Under the pieces are notes generated by a model. The model had not been told where the DNA came from. It did no database searches and was given only the letters and a program-made list of their open reading frames with translations. This document shows, in pieces, positions 20,555 to 32,603 of a DNA stretch of 64,000 nucleotides (within the stretch, counting starts at the first letter, position 1; each line of letters opens with the position of its first letter). Source of the DNA: Culex pipiens pallens. Taxonomy: Eukaryota > Arthropoda > Insecta > Diptera > Culicidae. The position numbers and the translations under genes are program-made. The stretch covers positions 146,454,105 through 146,518,104 of the forward strand of contig NC_068939.1 in assembly GCF_016801865.2 (NCBI RefSeq), written 5' to 3'.

Positions 20555-22685
20555 AATTAACAATTAACAATTAACAATTAACAATTAACAATTAACAATT
20601 AACAATTAACAATTAACAATTAACAATTAACAATTAACAATTAACAATTAACAATTAACAATTAACAATTAACAATTAACAATTAACAATTAACAATTAA
20701 CAATTAACAATTAACAATTAACAATTAACAATTAACAATTAACAATTAACAATTAACAATTAACAATTAACAATTAACAATTAACAATTAACAATTAACA
20801 ATTAACAATTAACAATTAACAATTAACAATTAACAATTAACAATTAACAATTAACAATTAACAATTAACAATTAACAATTAACAATTAACAATTAACAAT
20901 TAACAATTAACAATTAACAATTAACAATTAACAATTAACAATTAACAATTAACAATTAACAATTAACAATTAACAATTAACAATTAACAATTAACAATTA
21001 ACAATTAACAATTAACAATTAACAATTAACAATTAACAATTAACAATTAACAATTAACAATTAACAATTAACAATTAACAATTAACAATAAACAATAAAC
21101 AATTAACAATTAACAATTAACAATTAACAATTAACAATTAACAATTAACAATTAACAATTAACAATTAACAATTAACAATTAACAATTAACAATTAACAA
21201 TTAACAATTAACAATTAACAATTAACAATTAACAATTAACAATTAACAATTAACAATTAACAATTAACAATTAACAATTAACAATTAACAATTAACAATT
21301 AACAATTAACAATTAACAATTAACAATTAACAATTAACAATTAACAATTAACAATTAACAATTAACAATTAACAATTAACAATTAACAATTAACAATTAA
21401 CAATTAACAATTAACAATTAACAATTAACAATTAACAATTAACAATTAACAATTAACAATTAACAATTAACAATTAACAATTAACAATTAACAATTAACA
21501 ATTAACAATTAACAATTAACAATTAACAATTAACAATTAACAATTAACAATTAACAATTAACAATTAACAATTAACAATTAACAATTAACAATTAACAAT
21601 TAACAATTAACAATTAACAATTAACAATTAACAATTAACAATTAACAATTAACAATTAACAATTAACAATTAACAATTAACAATTAACAATTAACAATTA
21701 ACAATTAACAATTAACAATTAACAATTAACAATGAACAATTAACAATTAACAATTAACAATTAACAATTAACAATTAACAATTAACAATTAACAATTAAC
21801 AATTAACAGTTAACAATTAACAATTAACAATTAACAATTAACAATTATCAATTAACAATTAACAATTAACAATTAACAATTAACAATTAACAATTAACAA
21901 TTAACAATTAACAATTAACAATTAACAATTAACAATTAACAATTAACAATTAACAATTAACAATTAACAATTAACAATTAACAATTAACAATTAACAATT
22001 AACAATTAACAATTAACAATTAACAATCAACAATCAACAATCAACAATTAACAATTAACAATTAACAATTAACAATTAACAATTAACAATTAACAATTAA
22101 CAATTAACAATTAACAATTAACAATTAACAATTAACAATTAACAATTAACAATTAACAATTAACAATTAACAATTAACAATTAACAATTAACAATTAACA
22201 ATTAACAATTAACAATTAACAATTAACAATTAACAATTAACAATTAACAATTAACAATTAACAATTAACAATTAACAATTAACAATTAACAATTAACAAT
22301 TAACAATTAACAATTAACAATTAACAATTAACAATTAACAATTAACAATTAACAATTAACAATTAACAATTAACAATTAACAATTAACAATTAACAATTA
22401 ACAATTAACAATTAACAATTAACAATTAACAATTAACAATTAACAATTAACAATTAACAATTAACAATTAACAATTAACAATTAACAATTAATAATTAAT
22501 AATGAAAAATTAATAATTAAAAATTAACAATTAACAATTATCAATTATCAATTAATAATTAATAATTAATAATTAATAATGAAAAATTAATAATTAAAAA
22601 TTAACAATTAACAATTATCAATTATCAATTAATAATTAATAATTAATAATGAAAAATTAATAATAACAAATTAAAAATTAACAGT
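20555..22685. repeat. AACAATT heptamer satellite (~2.1 kb)
   Basis: About 275 nearly perfect tandem copies of AACAATT run to about 22487. Rare point variants are aacaata pairs near 21087, a g at 21733, aacagtt near 21807, a tcaatt near 21846 and three aacaatc units at 22025-22045. The distal end (22488-22685) is a degraded zone with a higher-order pattern: the marker aatgaaaaatt recurs 77 and then 70 bp apart, both multiples of seven. The array is directly followed by the H element. Confidence 0.97.
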
Positions 22686-22686
22686 T

Positions 22687-23792
22687 GGGTAATTCTCTAT
22701 CTAAAATTAGACGCCCGATTTGATGGCGTACTCAGAATTCCGGAAAAATGTATTTTTCATCGAATGAAACACTAAAAAAGTTTTAAAAACCCAGCCATTT
22801 TCCGTTACTCGACTGTGAAAAAATTTGGAACATGTCATTTTAAGGCAAATTTAATGTACTTTTCGAATCTACATTGACCTAGAAGGGTATTTTTTTCATT
22901 TAGAACAATTTTTTTCATTTTAAAAATTCGTGTTTTTTTCTATCTTTGCATGGTTATTTTTAAGAGTGTAGCAATGTTCTACAAAGTTGTAGAGCAGACA
23001 ATTACAAAAATTTTGATATATAGACATAAGGGGTTTGCTTGTAAACATCACAAGTTATCGCGATTTTACGAAAAAAAAGTTTTGAAAAATTTACTTTTTG
23101 CGTTTCTCTTTGTTTCGTTGTCCGTGTCAGTCGCGGATGACCATGAACGGCCATGATCAACGACGAGCAACATTTTCAAAACTTTTTTTTCGTAAAATCG
23201 CGATAACTTGTGATGTTTACAAGCAAACCCCTTATGTTTACAAATCAAAATTTTTGTAGTTGTCTGCTCTACAACTTTGTAGAACATTGTTACACTCTTA
23301 AAAATAACCCTAAAAAGTTATAAGAAACACGAAATTTTAAAATGAAAAATTTTGTTCTAAATAAAAAAAATTACCCTTCTGGGTCAATGTAGATTCGAAA
23401 AGTAAATTAAATTTCCCATAAAATGACATGTTCCAAATTTTTTCACAGTCAATTGATGGAAAATGACAGAGTTTTTAAAACTTTTTTAGAGTTTTTTTCG
23501 ATGAAAAATACGTTTTTCCGGAATTCTGAATTCGAGCGTCTAATTTTACACAAAAGTCCCTTTGACACTAAAATCCTATCTCGTCACCGTTTCAGGCTGC
23601 AAATTATTGAAAAACACCTCTTTTTTCGCATGTTCAAAAATGAAAGGGGTCGTACCGCCCCTCCGTCACGAGATATTGGAAAACGGACCTCGGATTCGTG
23701 ACCAAGGACAAAAGTTACTCCTTAGGACAAAGTTTCACGCAAATCTAATAGGGGTCGGGACAACTGCTGTGTGAGTTGACGGAGATTTACCC
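22687..23792. mobile_element. Fold-back family H: ~0.85-kb palindrome
   Basis: Arms at about 22703-23090 and 23166-23547 are inverted copies (about 90% by eye) around a ~75-bp loop. The outermost sequence is gggtaattctct at left and ggagatttaccc at right. The right flank (23548-23792) is shared with copies at 16240-16545 and, inverted, 54541-54690, but the matching left flank is missing here. No transposase ORF is present. Confidence 0.75.
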
Positions 23793-23902
23793 ACATGATT
23801 TAATATGCATCGATGATGTAAACGAACCCACGTTCCACAGAATCAACAGGGGACGGAAGATGCGTGTACATACCGTACCAAACGTTAAAATTTAAAAATT
23901 AC

Positions 23903-24178
23903 AAGCCTTACCCGACAAACTTCGTTCTGCCCCTTTTTTTCGTTTGTTGACGTTTTTTTGATTTTTTGCTTATTCAGCCTCCTGTGATCAAAATATGATT
24001 TTACGTAACTTTCTCCATACAATTTGCCGATGCTCCGGAATCGGTTCCAGAGTGGCCAAAGTGTCAATTAGTTAGCGTAAGAACCTTCCTTGGGCTTATA
24101 CGAACCCAACGCAACAAAGAGCACCTCGATCCGACGCTCCGTATTGAACTGATTCGCGTTCGAACAAAACCGTCGAAA
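23903..24178 (-). repeat. Repeat C, copy 4
   Basis: Same unit and orientation as 5098-5385, from acaagccttacccgac to ttcgaacaaaaccgtcg, followed by a degenerate TA tract (ttttttatatattt). It confirms the unit boundaries independently of the cluster at 5.1-6.2 kb. Confidence 0.75.
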
Positions 24179-24821
24179 TTTTTTATATATTTAGAAGAAG
24201 AAGATTAAATTTAAGTAATATTTTTCAATTCCCGGACAAGGGGTTTCCAGCATCATGTCAGACTGGTCACTAATCCGGAATTACTTGGAATTTGAGCAAG
24301 TAATTCTGTAATTCCGGATTTACTGAGTAATTCCAGAGTAATCCTGGTAATTCCTACTAATCCCAGTAATCCTGGTAATTCCTTGATTTTTGTTTGTGAA
24401 AACATACTTTAGAAAATAATTAAATAATAAAAAATAATTGTTAAAAAGATAATTTCGATAAACCTTTTATGATTCTATTTATTGCCTATTAATTTTCATG
24501 TAAGAAACCAAAGTTACAGCTAGTACGGGATCATTCGGATTTTGAGTAAGTAATTCAGTAATTCCAGAATTACTCCGCAATTCTGCAGTAATTTCTGTAA
24601 TTCTGAAATTACCTTGTAATTCCGTAGTAATTCGAGTAATTCCATAGTTACTCAGTAATTCGTGTATTTCCAATTAATTCAAGTAACTACTAGTAATTCT
24701 TTAAAGGCAGAATGCATTTTTCTTTTCCTTGATGCTTTTTATGTTTGTAAGAAGTACAGAGCGGATTCGGAATGTCCGCAAATTTGGATGCTCACTAATT
24801 CAAATGTATTCGGATGAAAAA

Positions 24822-25438
24822 CACTCAAACGTCAAAATCAGTTGTCAAACTGATGTTGATGTTTACCACATTATTCGATGATTTCCAAGTAGGGCGTCCA
24901 ATTTTCCCGGGTTTTGAGTTTACCGGAAAACGGAAAAAATATATTTTTTATCCCGGTAATTTTTTGAAAACGTCATAAAATCTATGTTTTCTTTATATTC
25001 GTTATGTTTTTAAAATCATACTATTAGCTCAATACTATTAAAATCAATCTAAACAAGGATAGCACTTTTAGACAGTTTTAAAGATTTTTTTTGTTCTTTG
25101 TTGTGTTTTGAATTTTAAATGCACTCAAACGCCAAAATCAGTTTTCAAAATGATGTTGATATTTACCCAATTGTTCGATGATTTCCAAGCAGGACATCTA
25201 ATTTTCCCAGGTTTTGAGTTTCCCGGAAAACGGGAAAAATATTTATTTATTCCCGGGATGTTTTTAGTTTTTGAAAAAGTCGTAAAATCTATGTTTTCTT
25301 TATATTTGTTATGTTTTTCAAGCTTTAAATTTATAGAATTAGGTCAATACTATTTATATCAATCTAAACAAGGATAGCAGTTTTTAGATAGCTTAAACAA
25401 TTTTTTGCTGTTCTTTGTTTTGCTTTGAATTTTAAATG
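24822..25438. repeat. 300-bp tandem duplication
   Basis: The unit starting cactcaaacg at 24822 is repeated from 25122, about 85% similar by eye over ~300 bp. Each unit contains tcgatgatttccaag, a CCCGGG-type F-element terminus and a catctaaacaaggatagca-like stretch. The duplication therefore spans host hAT sequence plus the left end of the nested F element. Confidence 0.8.
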
Positions 25439-25735
25439 CACCACATTTCTAATTCAAATGAAATAAGTATCTAATAATAATTATTTTTTTATTTATTTCT
25501 ATATGAAATGACTAAAATAGCTTAAAAATTGGTTTAAGATGTCTAAAAAACAAAAATGGCAACAAATAAAATGGTACCAATTTATGTAAAATTTTAGAAA
25601 AGTTTAAACTTATTAATTGTAATACTAATGTAATTTCCAGGCCAAATTAAGATTTTTGTTTAATTCCGGGAATTCCCCGTACAACATATAAAAATCCCAG
25701 GAATTTTGTGCCGGGAATTCCCGGGATGGACGTAC
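24892..25735. mobile_element. TA-target DNA element F, copy 2 (nested)
   Basis: Left end ggcgtccaattttcccggg next to TA, right end cccgggatggacgtac followed by TA. Same terminal motif as the copies at 14114 and 55032. The interior is rearranged by the tandem duplication. Confidence 0.6.
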
Positions 25736-25972
25736 TATTGCCAAGCACGTGGTTTTGTGCATTTGACAGCTGTCATTCGATCCAATTCTCAATATGCTGG
25801 AAGCTAGGCAGTAATTCCAAGTTATTTTTATAAATTTGAGCAATTCTGCGTGGTTGGAAATCCCAAGTAATTCTGGGAAATCAAAGTAATTCATGACATA
25901 TTGCCAGTAATCCTGGTAATTCCATTTAGACTGGTCAGTAATCCTTGATGCTGGAAACCCCTTGTTCCCGGA

Positions 25973-27178
25973 TAAAACATTTCCCGAAAAAAACCCACAA
26001 ACTTACTACCAGAGAAACGTAGCAAAGCAATGGAAATTGTCACATTGAAAGCACCATGGTTGTGTGTGTGTGTGTCGTCCCTGTCTATGTGTGTAGGGTG
26101 TAGAAACGTGCTGCTATCCGGAAAAGTAACCGGCTGTGATCCGTCCGTTCAGCACCCACCCTTATTTTCCTCTCTAGGGTCCAAAAATCCACCCACTGGG
26201 GAACAATAACGATCGTTTCAAATCATGTCTGTAGCATGAGTATGTGTGTGCGTTGAGAGGTGGGCCATGCTGGGTGAAAAATGTTAAGAAAAAGTAGTTT
26301 GGATGAATTCTTCTAGCAGTATTTTATGTTTTTTTCTGAGGTGACAGTTCGTCCAAAGTTGCACTAAAACACGTTACAGTGCATTACATGCACACTCAAA
26401 GTAAAAGGGTTCGAAACAAAATAGTAGCGTGTGTTGCATGCACCGAATAGATGTCATTAGTACGGTGGGATTACTCTGGTAATGCTCCTCCGGGGGGTTG
26501 TTCCTCCAGGACAAAGAGACGACTGTGTGGGATTCCTTCTCACTCTGGGAATGGAGGTTTCCCGCAGTGCCACTTCTTTCTGGTTCGGCACCAATGGCAG
26601 CAATAATATTTAGTTATTCTTTATGGGTGCGGAGGGCGAGCCATTGAGCATATAATTTCGTACAATTTCTCCGTCTAGACATGAATGCACTTTGTCCGTG
26701 CACTGTGCTCGCTCCAGGGCAACCGGGTTGCCCCGCCGGAGATGGCCATCAGCGTGGTGCAGGGCCAGCAGTAGTGAAAGTTTCGACCGACCTCGACGAA
26801 GAAGCGGTCTGGGCGGCAAAACTGGAAACGGAAATTTATGATTTGGCTTTTGGGGTTGAAGAAGCGATGCGCACGATGATTCTGCTGGAGTTGTTGGTTT
26901 TGCAGGCAGACGGAGTTGGGTGACGGCAACCGCACTTTTAGGTTTCGCAACGGAAAATGACAAAGTTTGCTGGAAGATGTCTCCGACCGCCGCCGTCAGC
27001 TAGGCGTGGATGATGGGATGTAACGAGCGATTGCTCGAGGTGTTCCGGGTCAGGGGTTTTAAACCATAAACTTTGAAAAATGTTTGCAACGGGCTTATTT
27101 GGCCAAAACAAAAACTTCCATTGTACTGAGATTCATTTTTGAGGTTTTTAACAACTTTTAAAATATTTACAGTTCTTT
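25973..27178. other. Unassigned, single-copy-looking sequence
   Basis: Contains a TG run at 26057-26073 and, at 26610-26963, overlapping open frames of 80-117 codons on both strands with locally higher G+C. One could be a real exon fragment, but none shows a recognisable domain. Confidence 0.4.
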
Positions 27179-27552
27179 AATAGTAGTTTATGCAACAAGT
27201 TGCAAAAAGAGGATTTTTTCAGCACGAGTTGTACATTTATCCAACGAGGTTCACCGAGTTGGATAAATACGAAGAGTGCTGAAAAAATCAAGTTTTGCAA
27301 CGAGTTCCATACAACATTTTTTGCAATTCCGAAAAACACCCATTGAGTGAAATTTTAAGTCAAATTTTCATGTATTTTGTCAATAAATCGTTTAAATAAA
27401 AAAAAATGTTGAAAAGTGTTACTTTTCGAAACAAGTGCTGAAAAGTTCAACTTTTCAGCACCCATTTCAGTGCTAAAAAGTAGAAAAGTAGGCTATTTCG
27501 TCGTTCAAGAATGACAGGAAAAGTAAGTAGTTTCACGATGGAATTGCAAAAA
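27179..27552 (+). mobile_element. Repeat D copy 2: non-autonomous Crypton-like derivative
   Basis: 374 bp, same termini as 10646-11078 (aatagtagtttatgcaac to ggaattgcaaaaa), ~95% similar by eye except for a shorter palindrome block at 27408-27490. Its two halves match opposite ends of the recombinase-encoding element at 37077-39836. Confidence 0.75.
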
Positions 27553-29064
27553 TGATTATTTTCATTACCAATCAATGGGACTCGAAACTGGACCGAAAGA
27601 AACAAATTCAAATAAAATTTGTTCTACCAAAGCCAACTTTTACTGACCGTAGTTATATTTATCAATACTTTAATATCTACTATCAAGTTTTGATGATCAT
27701 GAGCATTTTTGTAACTTTTTAATCATTAATGATAAAATTAACACAATAAATCAAAGCAATCAATCCAACGACCACTGCCTTTCTTAAGAGCTGGAATTCC
27801 TAGACCATAAGCAAGAGAAAACTCGAGCACCCGGCAAGAATTGCGCGCCGGAGCTAGGGGAAACCAATTTTGTCATATATCTGAAAGTTTGTCAATTTGC
27901 CGAGCGCCAGCGTTTATGGCCTTGCCTGGCCAACACTTTCGTCCCCCGAACCGTCCTCGGTGAAAGTTTACATACTGTTGCCTCTTTGGGGGAGAGGATG
28001 AGTCATGAAGTCATGGCCGAATACCAACCAAACCGAGAACCAAAACTGTGACTTGTCCCTTGGAGTCTTCTAGTTTCGCTGCGTTAGTGCTGGCGGGCGA
28101 ACGCAATAAGGGAAAAGTTTGATCGACTGAAGGATTAAGTAATTTTGGAGAAACTTTCTGACAGCTTCTTCGTCGTCCTTTGTCGTTGGAAGTTCATATT
28201 AAATAATGGCAAGCGATATTAAATTAAGCTTCTGGTCGCCCAGACAGGTGATGAGTGACGAGGGCTGCGACAGAGCGCAGTTATTCGTTTAGCTGAAGGA
28301 TTGATTGGTGACATTATGTTCGAATTAATTTTCATTAGGAAGGGTATCAAAGGGAGACTGACGTTATAGAATGTAGTAGGGAAGTTGCTTACTAATGATA
28401 AAGTTATATAATCTTAAAAAAAAGTTCACATCACAGTCTTCCTTCCAGCTTATGCTAATAAATCCCAACTTTACTGCTGTATCCCAAGGCAACGGAAAAG
28501 TTTCATTTTCAAGGTGGAAAACTTAAATCCACCATGAGAGGTGCAGATAATCTCACCAACGCCCACTGTCAAACCAAGCATGAAAGCTTTTCTTATCGTG
28601 GTTTGTTAAGCTTTTTAAAATGAAAAACTTACATGCAGTGGTAGAAGTGGTATCATGGTAAAACAGGACCAGGAATGGAAGAGGGTTCGTTTAATCTATA
28701 AGTTAAGGGTGCGGTGATTATTTTCAATTTAATTAGCATACAACTCAATCACGAAGACTCTGAAATGGAGTCGAAGGGAACCGTGTGCTGAGGTGTCATC
28801 AAACTCACATTAATAATTGGATTGCAAAATCAAAGGTTAATTTAAAAATGATGTAAAATGTAAAATACGATGTTTCAAAAACAATGATTTGAAATCAATA
28901 CGTATATCAATCGGTTTAAGAATCTAAATCAATCGAATTTTACTTTACCCATTGAGAGATATTATCCAAAGTTATCAAGTTTCATCAGTTTTAATCGTGA
29001 ACTACCGGTAACATGAAATCTCATGAATCAATAATACTATTAGAACAAAACTCGACGAAATAGG
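27553..29064. other. Unassigned, single-copy-looking sequence
   Basis: No repeat or gene recognised. The stretch has few open frames on either strand. Confidence 0.4.
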
Positions 29065-30065
29065 CCTTTTTGCCTTCCTCACCTTACTGAGGAAAGGCTA
29101 TAAAATCACTCGAAAAATGAACTTCTTAATTCGACCTCGTAGACCTACCTTCACGTATACCTATCGACTCAGAATCAAATTCTGAGCAAATGTCTGTGCG
29201 TGTGTATGTCTGTAAGTCCGTGCACCGAAAAAAATGCACTCGATTATCTCCGGACTGGCTGAACCGATTTGGGCCGTTCTGGTCTCATTCGATCCGTCTT
29301 AGGGTCCCACAAGACCTATATTAACTATTATGAAGTTTTGTTAAGTATTTCAAAAGTTATGCTAAAAAAACGATTCTGGCTATAGTTTGAAAGATTGTAA
29401 AAAGGGTGGTTTTTGTAAGAAAACCCGTCTGATCCTACATTTTTAGAAAGGTATTTGAAATACCTTTCTAATGAGCCCAAAACATTGAAGATCTGATAAC
29501 CTTATCAAAAGTTATGAGCACTTTAGTGTCATTTGTACACATTTTAGATGCCGGATCTCAAATATGTTGATGAAAAAGTTGTCCGGATCTATCATGCGAC
29601 ACATCGTTGGATAGGTAATCAAAAGACCTTTCCAACAAGCTCAAAAGATTGAAGATCTGATAACCCTATCAAAAGTTATGAGCACCTAAGTGTCATTTGT
29701 ACACATTTTAGAGGCCGGATCTCAAATATGTTGATGAAAAAGTTGTTCAGATCAATCCGGAGATCTGGCTCCCAGGATTTTGTTGATTTGAAACTCCCGG
29801 GAAAAATGAACAGATATATTTTTTTACTGCCTTAAGGCTTAAAAAACTTTAAAGTAATATAACTATTGAAAGTGAACAATTTTCATGTAACAGCCCCGTA
29901 GGTGTTGTTCTAATATTACGTCCAATGATTTTTGGGATTCTAGACCCATACTCCATGTAGATATGTTGTAAGAAGTAAAATTTAGATAAAATTTGTAGGT
30001 TTGACATTCTTACTACAGAAACAAATATGTACATAATTGTTAGGAAGGCACCAACCACCATCGGT
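29065..30065 (+). repeat. Dispersed repeat G (~1 kb)
   Basis: Begins ttttgccttcctcacc and ends ggaaggcaccaaccacc, so tgccttcct is inverted at the two ends. Contains two tandem units (about 29510-29640 and 29680-29760) related to the inverted copy at 1147-1590. The end motif gttggtgccttcctcac recurs at 30829. No ORF is conserved. The class is undetermined (possibly a MITE). Confidence 0.55.
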
Positions 30066-30067
30066 GG

Positions 30068-30250
30068 ATTAAGTAACGTTTTTAAATTTTAATTTTTGTA
30101 TTTTCAAATCTGGCTGAAACGTTTTGAGTGCCTTTCGTATGACCAAGGAAGCGCTTTTGCATCATTAGTTTGTCCATATCATTTTCCATACAAATTCAGC
30201 AGTTGCCCATACAAAAATGGTATATGAAAATTCAAACATCTGTATGAAAC
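30068..30250. repeat. Diverged fragment of fold-back family A
   Basis: Contains ttttaatttttgtatttt, catcattagtttgtccatat and cattttccatacaaatt in the same order as the left arm at 10010-10150, with more substitutions. Confidence 0.6.
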
Positions 30251-31234
30251 CAGCAGGATCCAGATCAAAAGTGCTCCAATTTTGCATTGGTCAAAATAAT
30301 TTGACCCATTTTTTTGTCTGTCGGGTTGTCCTATCCGAAGTAGGGTGATAAAAAAATTCTAACGGTGATAATCTTATCAACGGTAACGGACGATAACTCA
30401 TTTTCAAAATCTTTCTAAAATCCGACCATATTATGTCAGATTTTATTATGTTAGAAATTTTCATAATTTCAAATATGGATATCAAACAAAGCAAAATTGT
30501 GTATAATTTTTTACTGTTTCATAGTTTTCTGAATGAATTTCTTAAAATTTTAACAAAGTATCGTTTTTTAAAGTACTCATTTTTTTATTATTTGCAGTGT
30601 ACAGTATTTTGTGAAAATTTGAGCACCTTAAAAAAAATACGGTATTTTGTTAAAATTGTAGTAATCCATTCAATTAAACTCTCAAACAGTGAAAATGCAT
30701 ATATCATTTCGAATTGTTTGATACCCATATTGTAAATTATAAAAATTTCAATATTTAAAAAATGCGGTATTTTTTGAAATTTTTTGTATTACGTAAAAAA
30801 ACCTTACTTAATACATCCTTAGATGGTTGGTGCCTTCCTCACATTTAAAGGGTGCTATCCAAAATAGACACAAACGGCCAACACGGTAGCGCTAACCGGT
30901 AGCGAAATTATGGGAAAGTATAATTTGTATCAGACTGTGTACATGCCGAATGCTGATACAGCTTATCTCAGTCCCGGGTATTAGGTGGTGATAGCCCTCG
31001 CGCTGCTTCCAACGACCCATTTCAGAATGACAGAGCTCCTTGCGGTCCAATTCCGAGGTCGCTGGGCATTGATCGGCCCCGCCTACACATAGAAGCAAGC
31101 ATCTGAAGGAAACTCGATCTATATTTAGACTTCCAATCCCCTCAGGCAAGTCAGGGATCAGCACGTATTTAATAATAAGAGAAGAAGGGATAACATGTTT
31201 CAACACTACGGATCAATTCACTACTAGAGTGTAA

Positions 31235-31310
31235 ACCTTCTGATGGCCTACTGCTTAGCGTCCCAGACAACCAATCCAAAGGTGAGAGTTTGAATCCCAC
31301 CTGATTCATT
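31235..31310 (+). mobile_element. tRNA-like SINE head
   Basis: gatggcctactgcttagcg (A-box-like) and gagtttgaatccc (B-box-like), with caaccaatccaaagg between, a segment shared with the tRNA-like sequence on the minus strand at 35690-35762. It is not a convincing cloverleaf. Confidence 0.45.
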
Positions 31311-31357
31311 TTAGTTTTTATTCATATTCAAATTCCTGATTCCAAATTTCAAAGGTA

Positions 31358-31432
31358 CCCACCGGGATTTGATCCCTGAGCCTTCTGCTTGAGAGACAGA
31401 AGCCGTAACCATTAAGCCACGAAGCCGGTTGA
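31358..31432 (-). mobile_element. tRNA-Glu-like pseudogene or SINE head
   Basis: On the minus strand the order is ggcttcgtggcttaatgg (D arm and A box), an anticodon stem ttctg/cagaa around a loop containing ctc, then ggctcagggatcaaatccc. This resembles tRNA-Glu, but the B box reads GGATCAAATCC instead of GGTTCRANNCC and the acceptor pairs poorly, so it is probably degenerate. Confidence 0.5.
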
Positions 31433-32603
31433 AAGGGACGTGGTTCTCTGTATGGCTTTTTGCGAGATGAGAGCAGAGGACAACAATCATCTCAACGTTT
31501 CCACTTTACCCGGGCTAACGGCCGGCAGTTCCAGTTCACGATGATTTCCCTTCATATGTTAAAAATCACTTATGATTTTGGCACATATTCCGTTTGTCAG
31601 CGTTTCCTGTCATTACTGGTGGGAAAAATCTACGTGGAATCAGCTGTGCAGACCTCATGTATGACAGGAATGCAGGTTAAGCGACTCCCACGGGCAAATA
31701 TGAAAATATGAGTATGTACTTGAAAAAAATACGGTATTTTGTGAACATTTAAGTATTTCTTTCCAAAAATTTTAAAAGTGTGAAAATGCATACGAAATTT
31801 CAAATCGTTTGATATCCATATTAAAAATTAGGAGAATTTGAGCATTTTCAAAAAAAAACGGTATTTCATGAAAATTTTAGTATTTCATTCAAAAAACTCT
31901 AAAACAGTGAAAATGCCTGCACAATTTCGAATTGTTTGATAACCATATTGCAACCATATAAAAATTTGAGTACTATGCAAAAATACGGTATTTTGTGAAA
32001 AGTTGAGTATTTAATTTCTTAAACTGTAAAACAGCGAAAATGTGTGCAAAATTTTGAATTGTGCAAAAATTGAATTTGAGTACTTTGCAAAAATACGAAG
32101 CAAAGAAATCCACTTTCACGACCCCCGGGTCTTTTGTGGTCTCTGTTGCAAGTTTCTGCTCATTTCTAGGCGTCCGAAGGTTATGTGTGGTGAGTCACCC
32201 AAAACCTCTTTTACGCTAATGGACCGACGGACGTTTTACTTCCCTACCACTGCGCCACCGGACCTGGACTCGGATAGGGTATTTTCTGAAAATTTTAGTA
32301 TTTAATTCCAAAAACTATAAAACAGCGAAAATGTATACGAAATTTCAAATTGTTTGATTGCAAATAATGATAATTTGAGTATTTTCAAAAAACGGTATTT
32401 TGTGAAAATTTTGATACTTGTGGAAATGCATATAAAATTTCGCTTCGTTTGATACCCATATTTCTAGATATGAAAATAAGTATAGTTTTGGAAAAAATAT
32501 GGTATTTTGTTAACTTGTTTGAGTATTTATACTTTTAAACCTATCAAAAAATATATACGTGGTGGATGCTTTGAAAATTTAACATAATTCAATTTCAGAC
32601 ATA

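Larger units (their letters stand above)
24237..25964. mobile_element. hAT-like element (1728 bp) with nested insert
   Basis: Perfect 19-bp terminal inverted repeat CAAGGGGTTTCCAGCATCA and perfect 8-bp duplication TTCCCGGA (24229-24236 and 25965-25972). Subterminal regions (24264-24710 and 25800-25950) are full of short repeats of the type gtaattcc, as expected for clustered transposase-binding sites in hAT elements. No transposase ORF is present. An F element (24892-25735) is inserted inside. Confidence 0.85.
30590..32560. repeat. Diverged minisatellite of ~115-130-bp units, interrupted twice
   Basis: Units marked by acggtattttgtgaaaatt then gaaaatgcatayraaatttc recur at about 30640, 30760, 31730, 31858, 31988, 32280, 32395 and 32505. 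The series is interrupted by an unrelated block at about 30835-31715 carrying tRNA-like sequences, and by another at about 32095-32275. Identity between units is moderate. Confidence 0.6.

Noticed and set aside
20555..22685. Telomeric repeat.
   Set aside because: AACAATT does not resemble TTAGG-type repeats, mosquitoes lack simple telomerase repeats, and the array is internal between ordinary sequences.
26610..26963. Possible host exon (117-codon minus frame and 80-codon plus frame).
   Set aside because: Frames overlap on opposite strands, no domain recognised, no splice-site or conservation evidence available from the sequence alone.
32095..32275. Another minus-strand tRNA-like head (ggtggcgcagtggtag).
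   Set aside because: A-box-like sequence only; no acceptable B box or stems.
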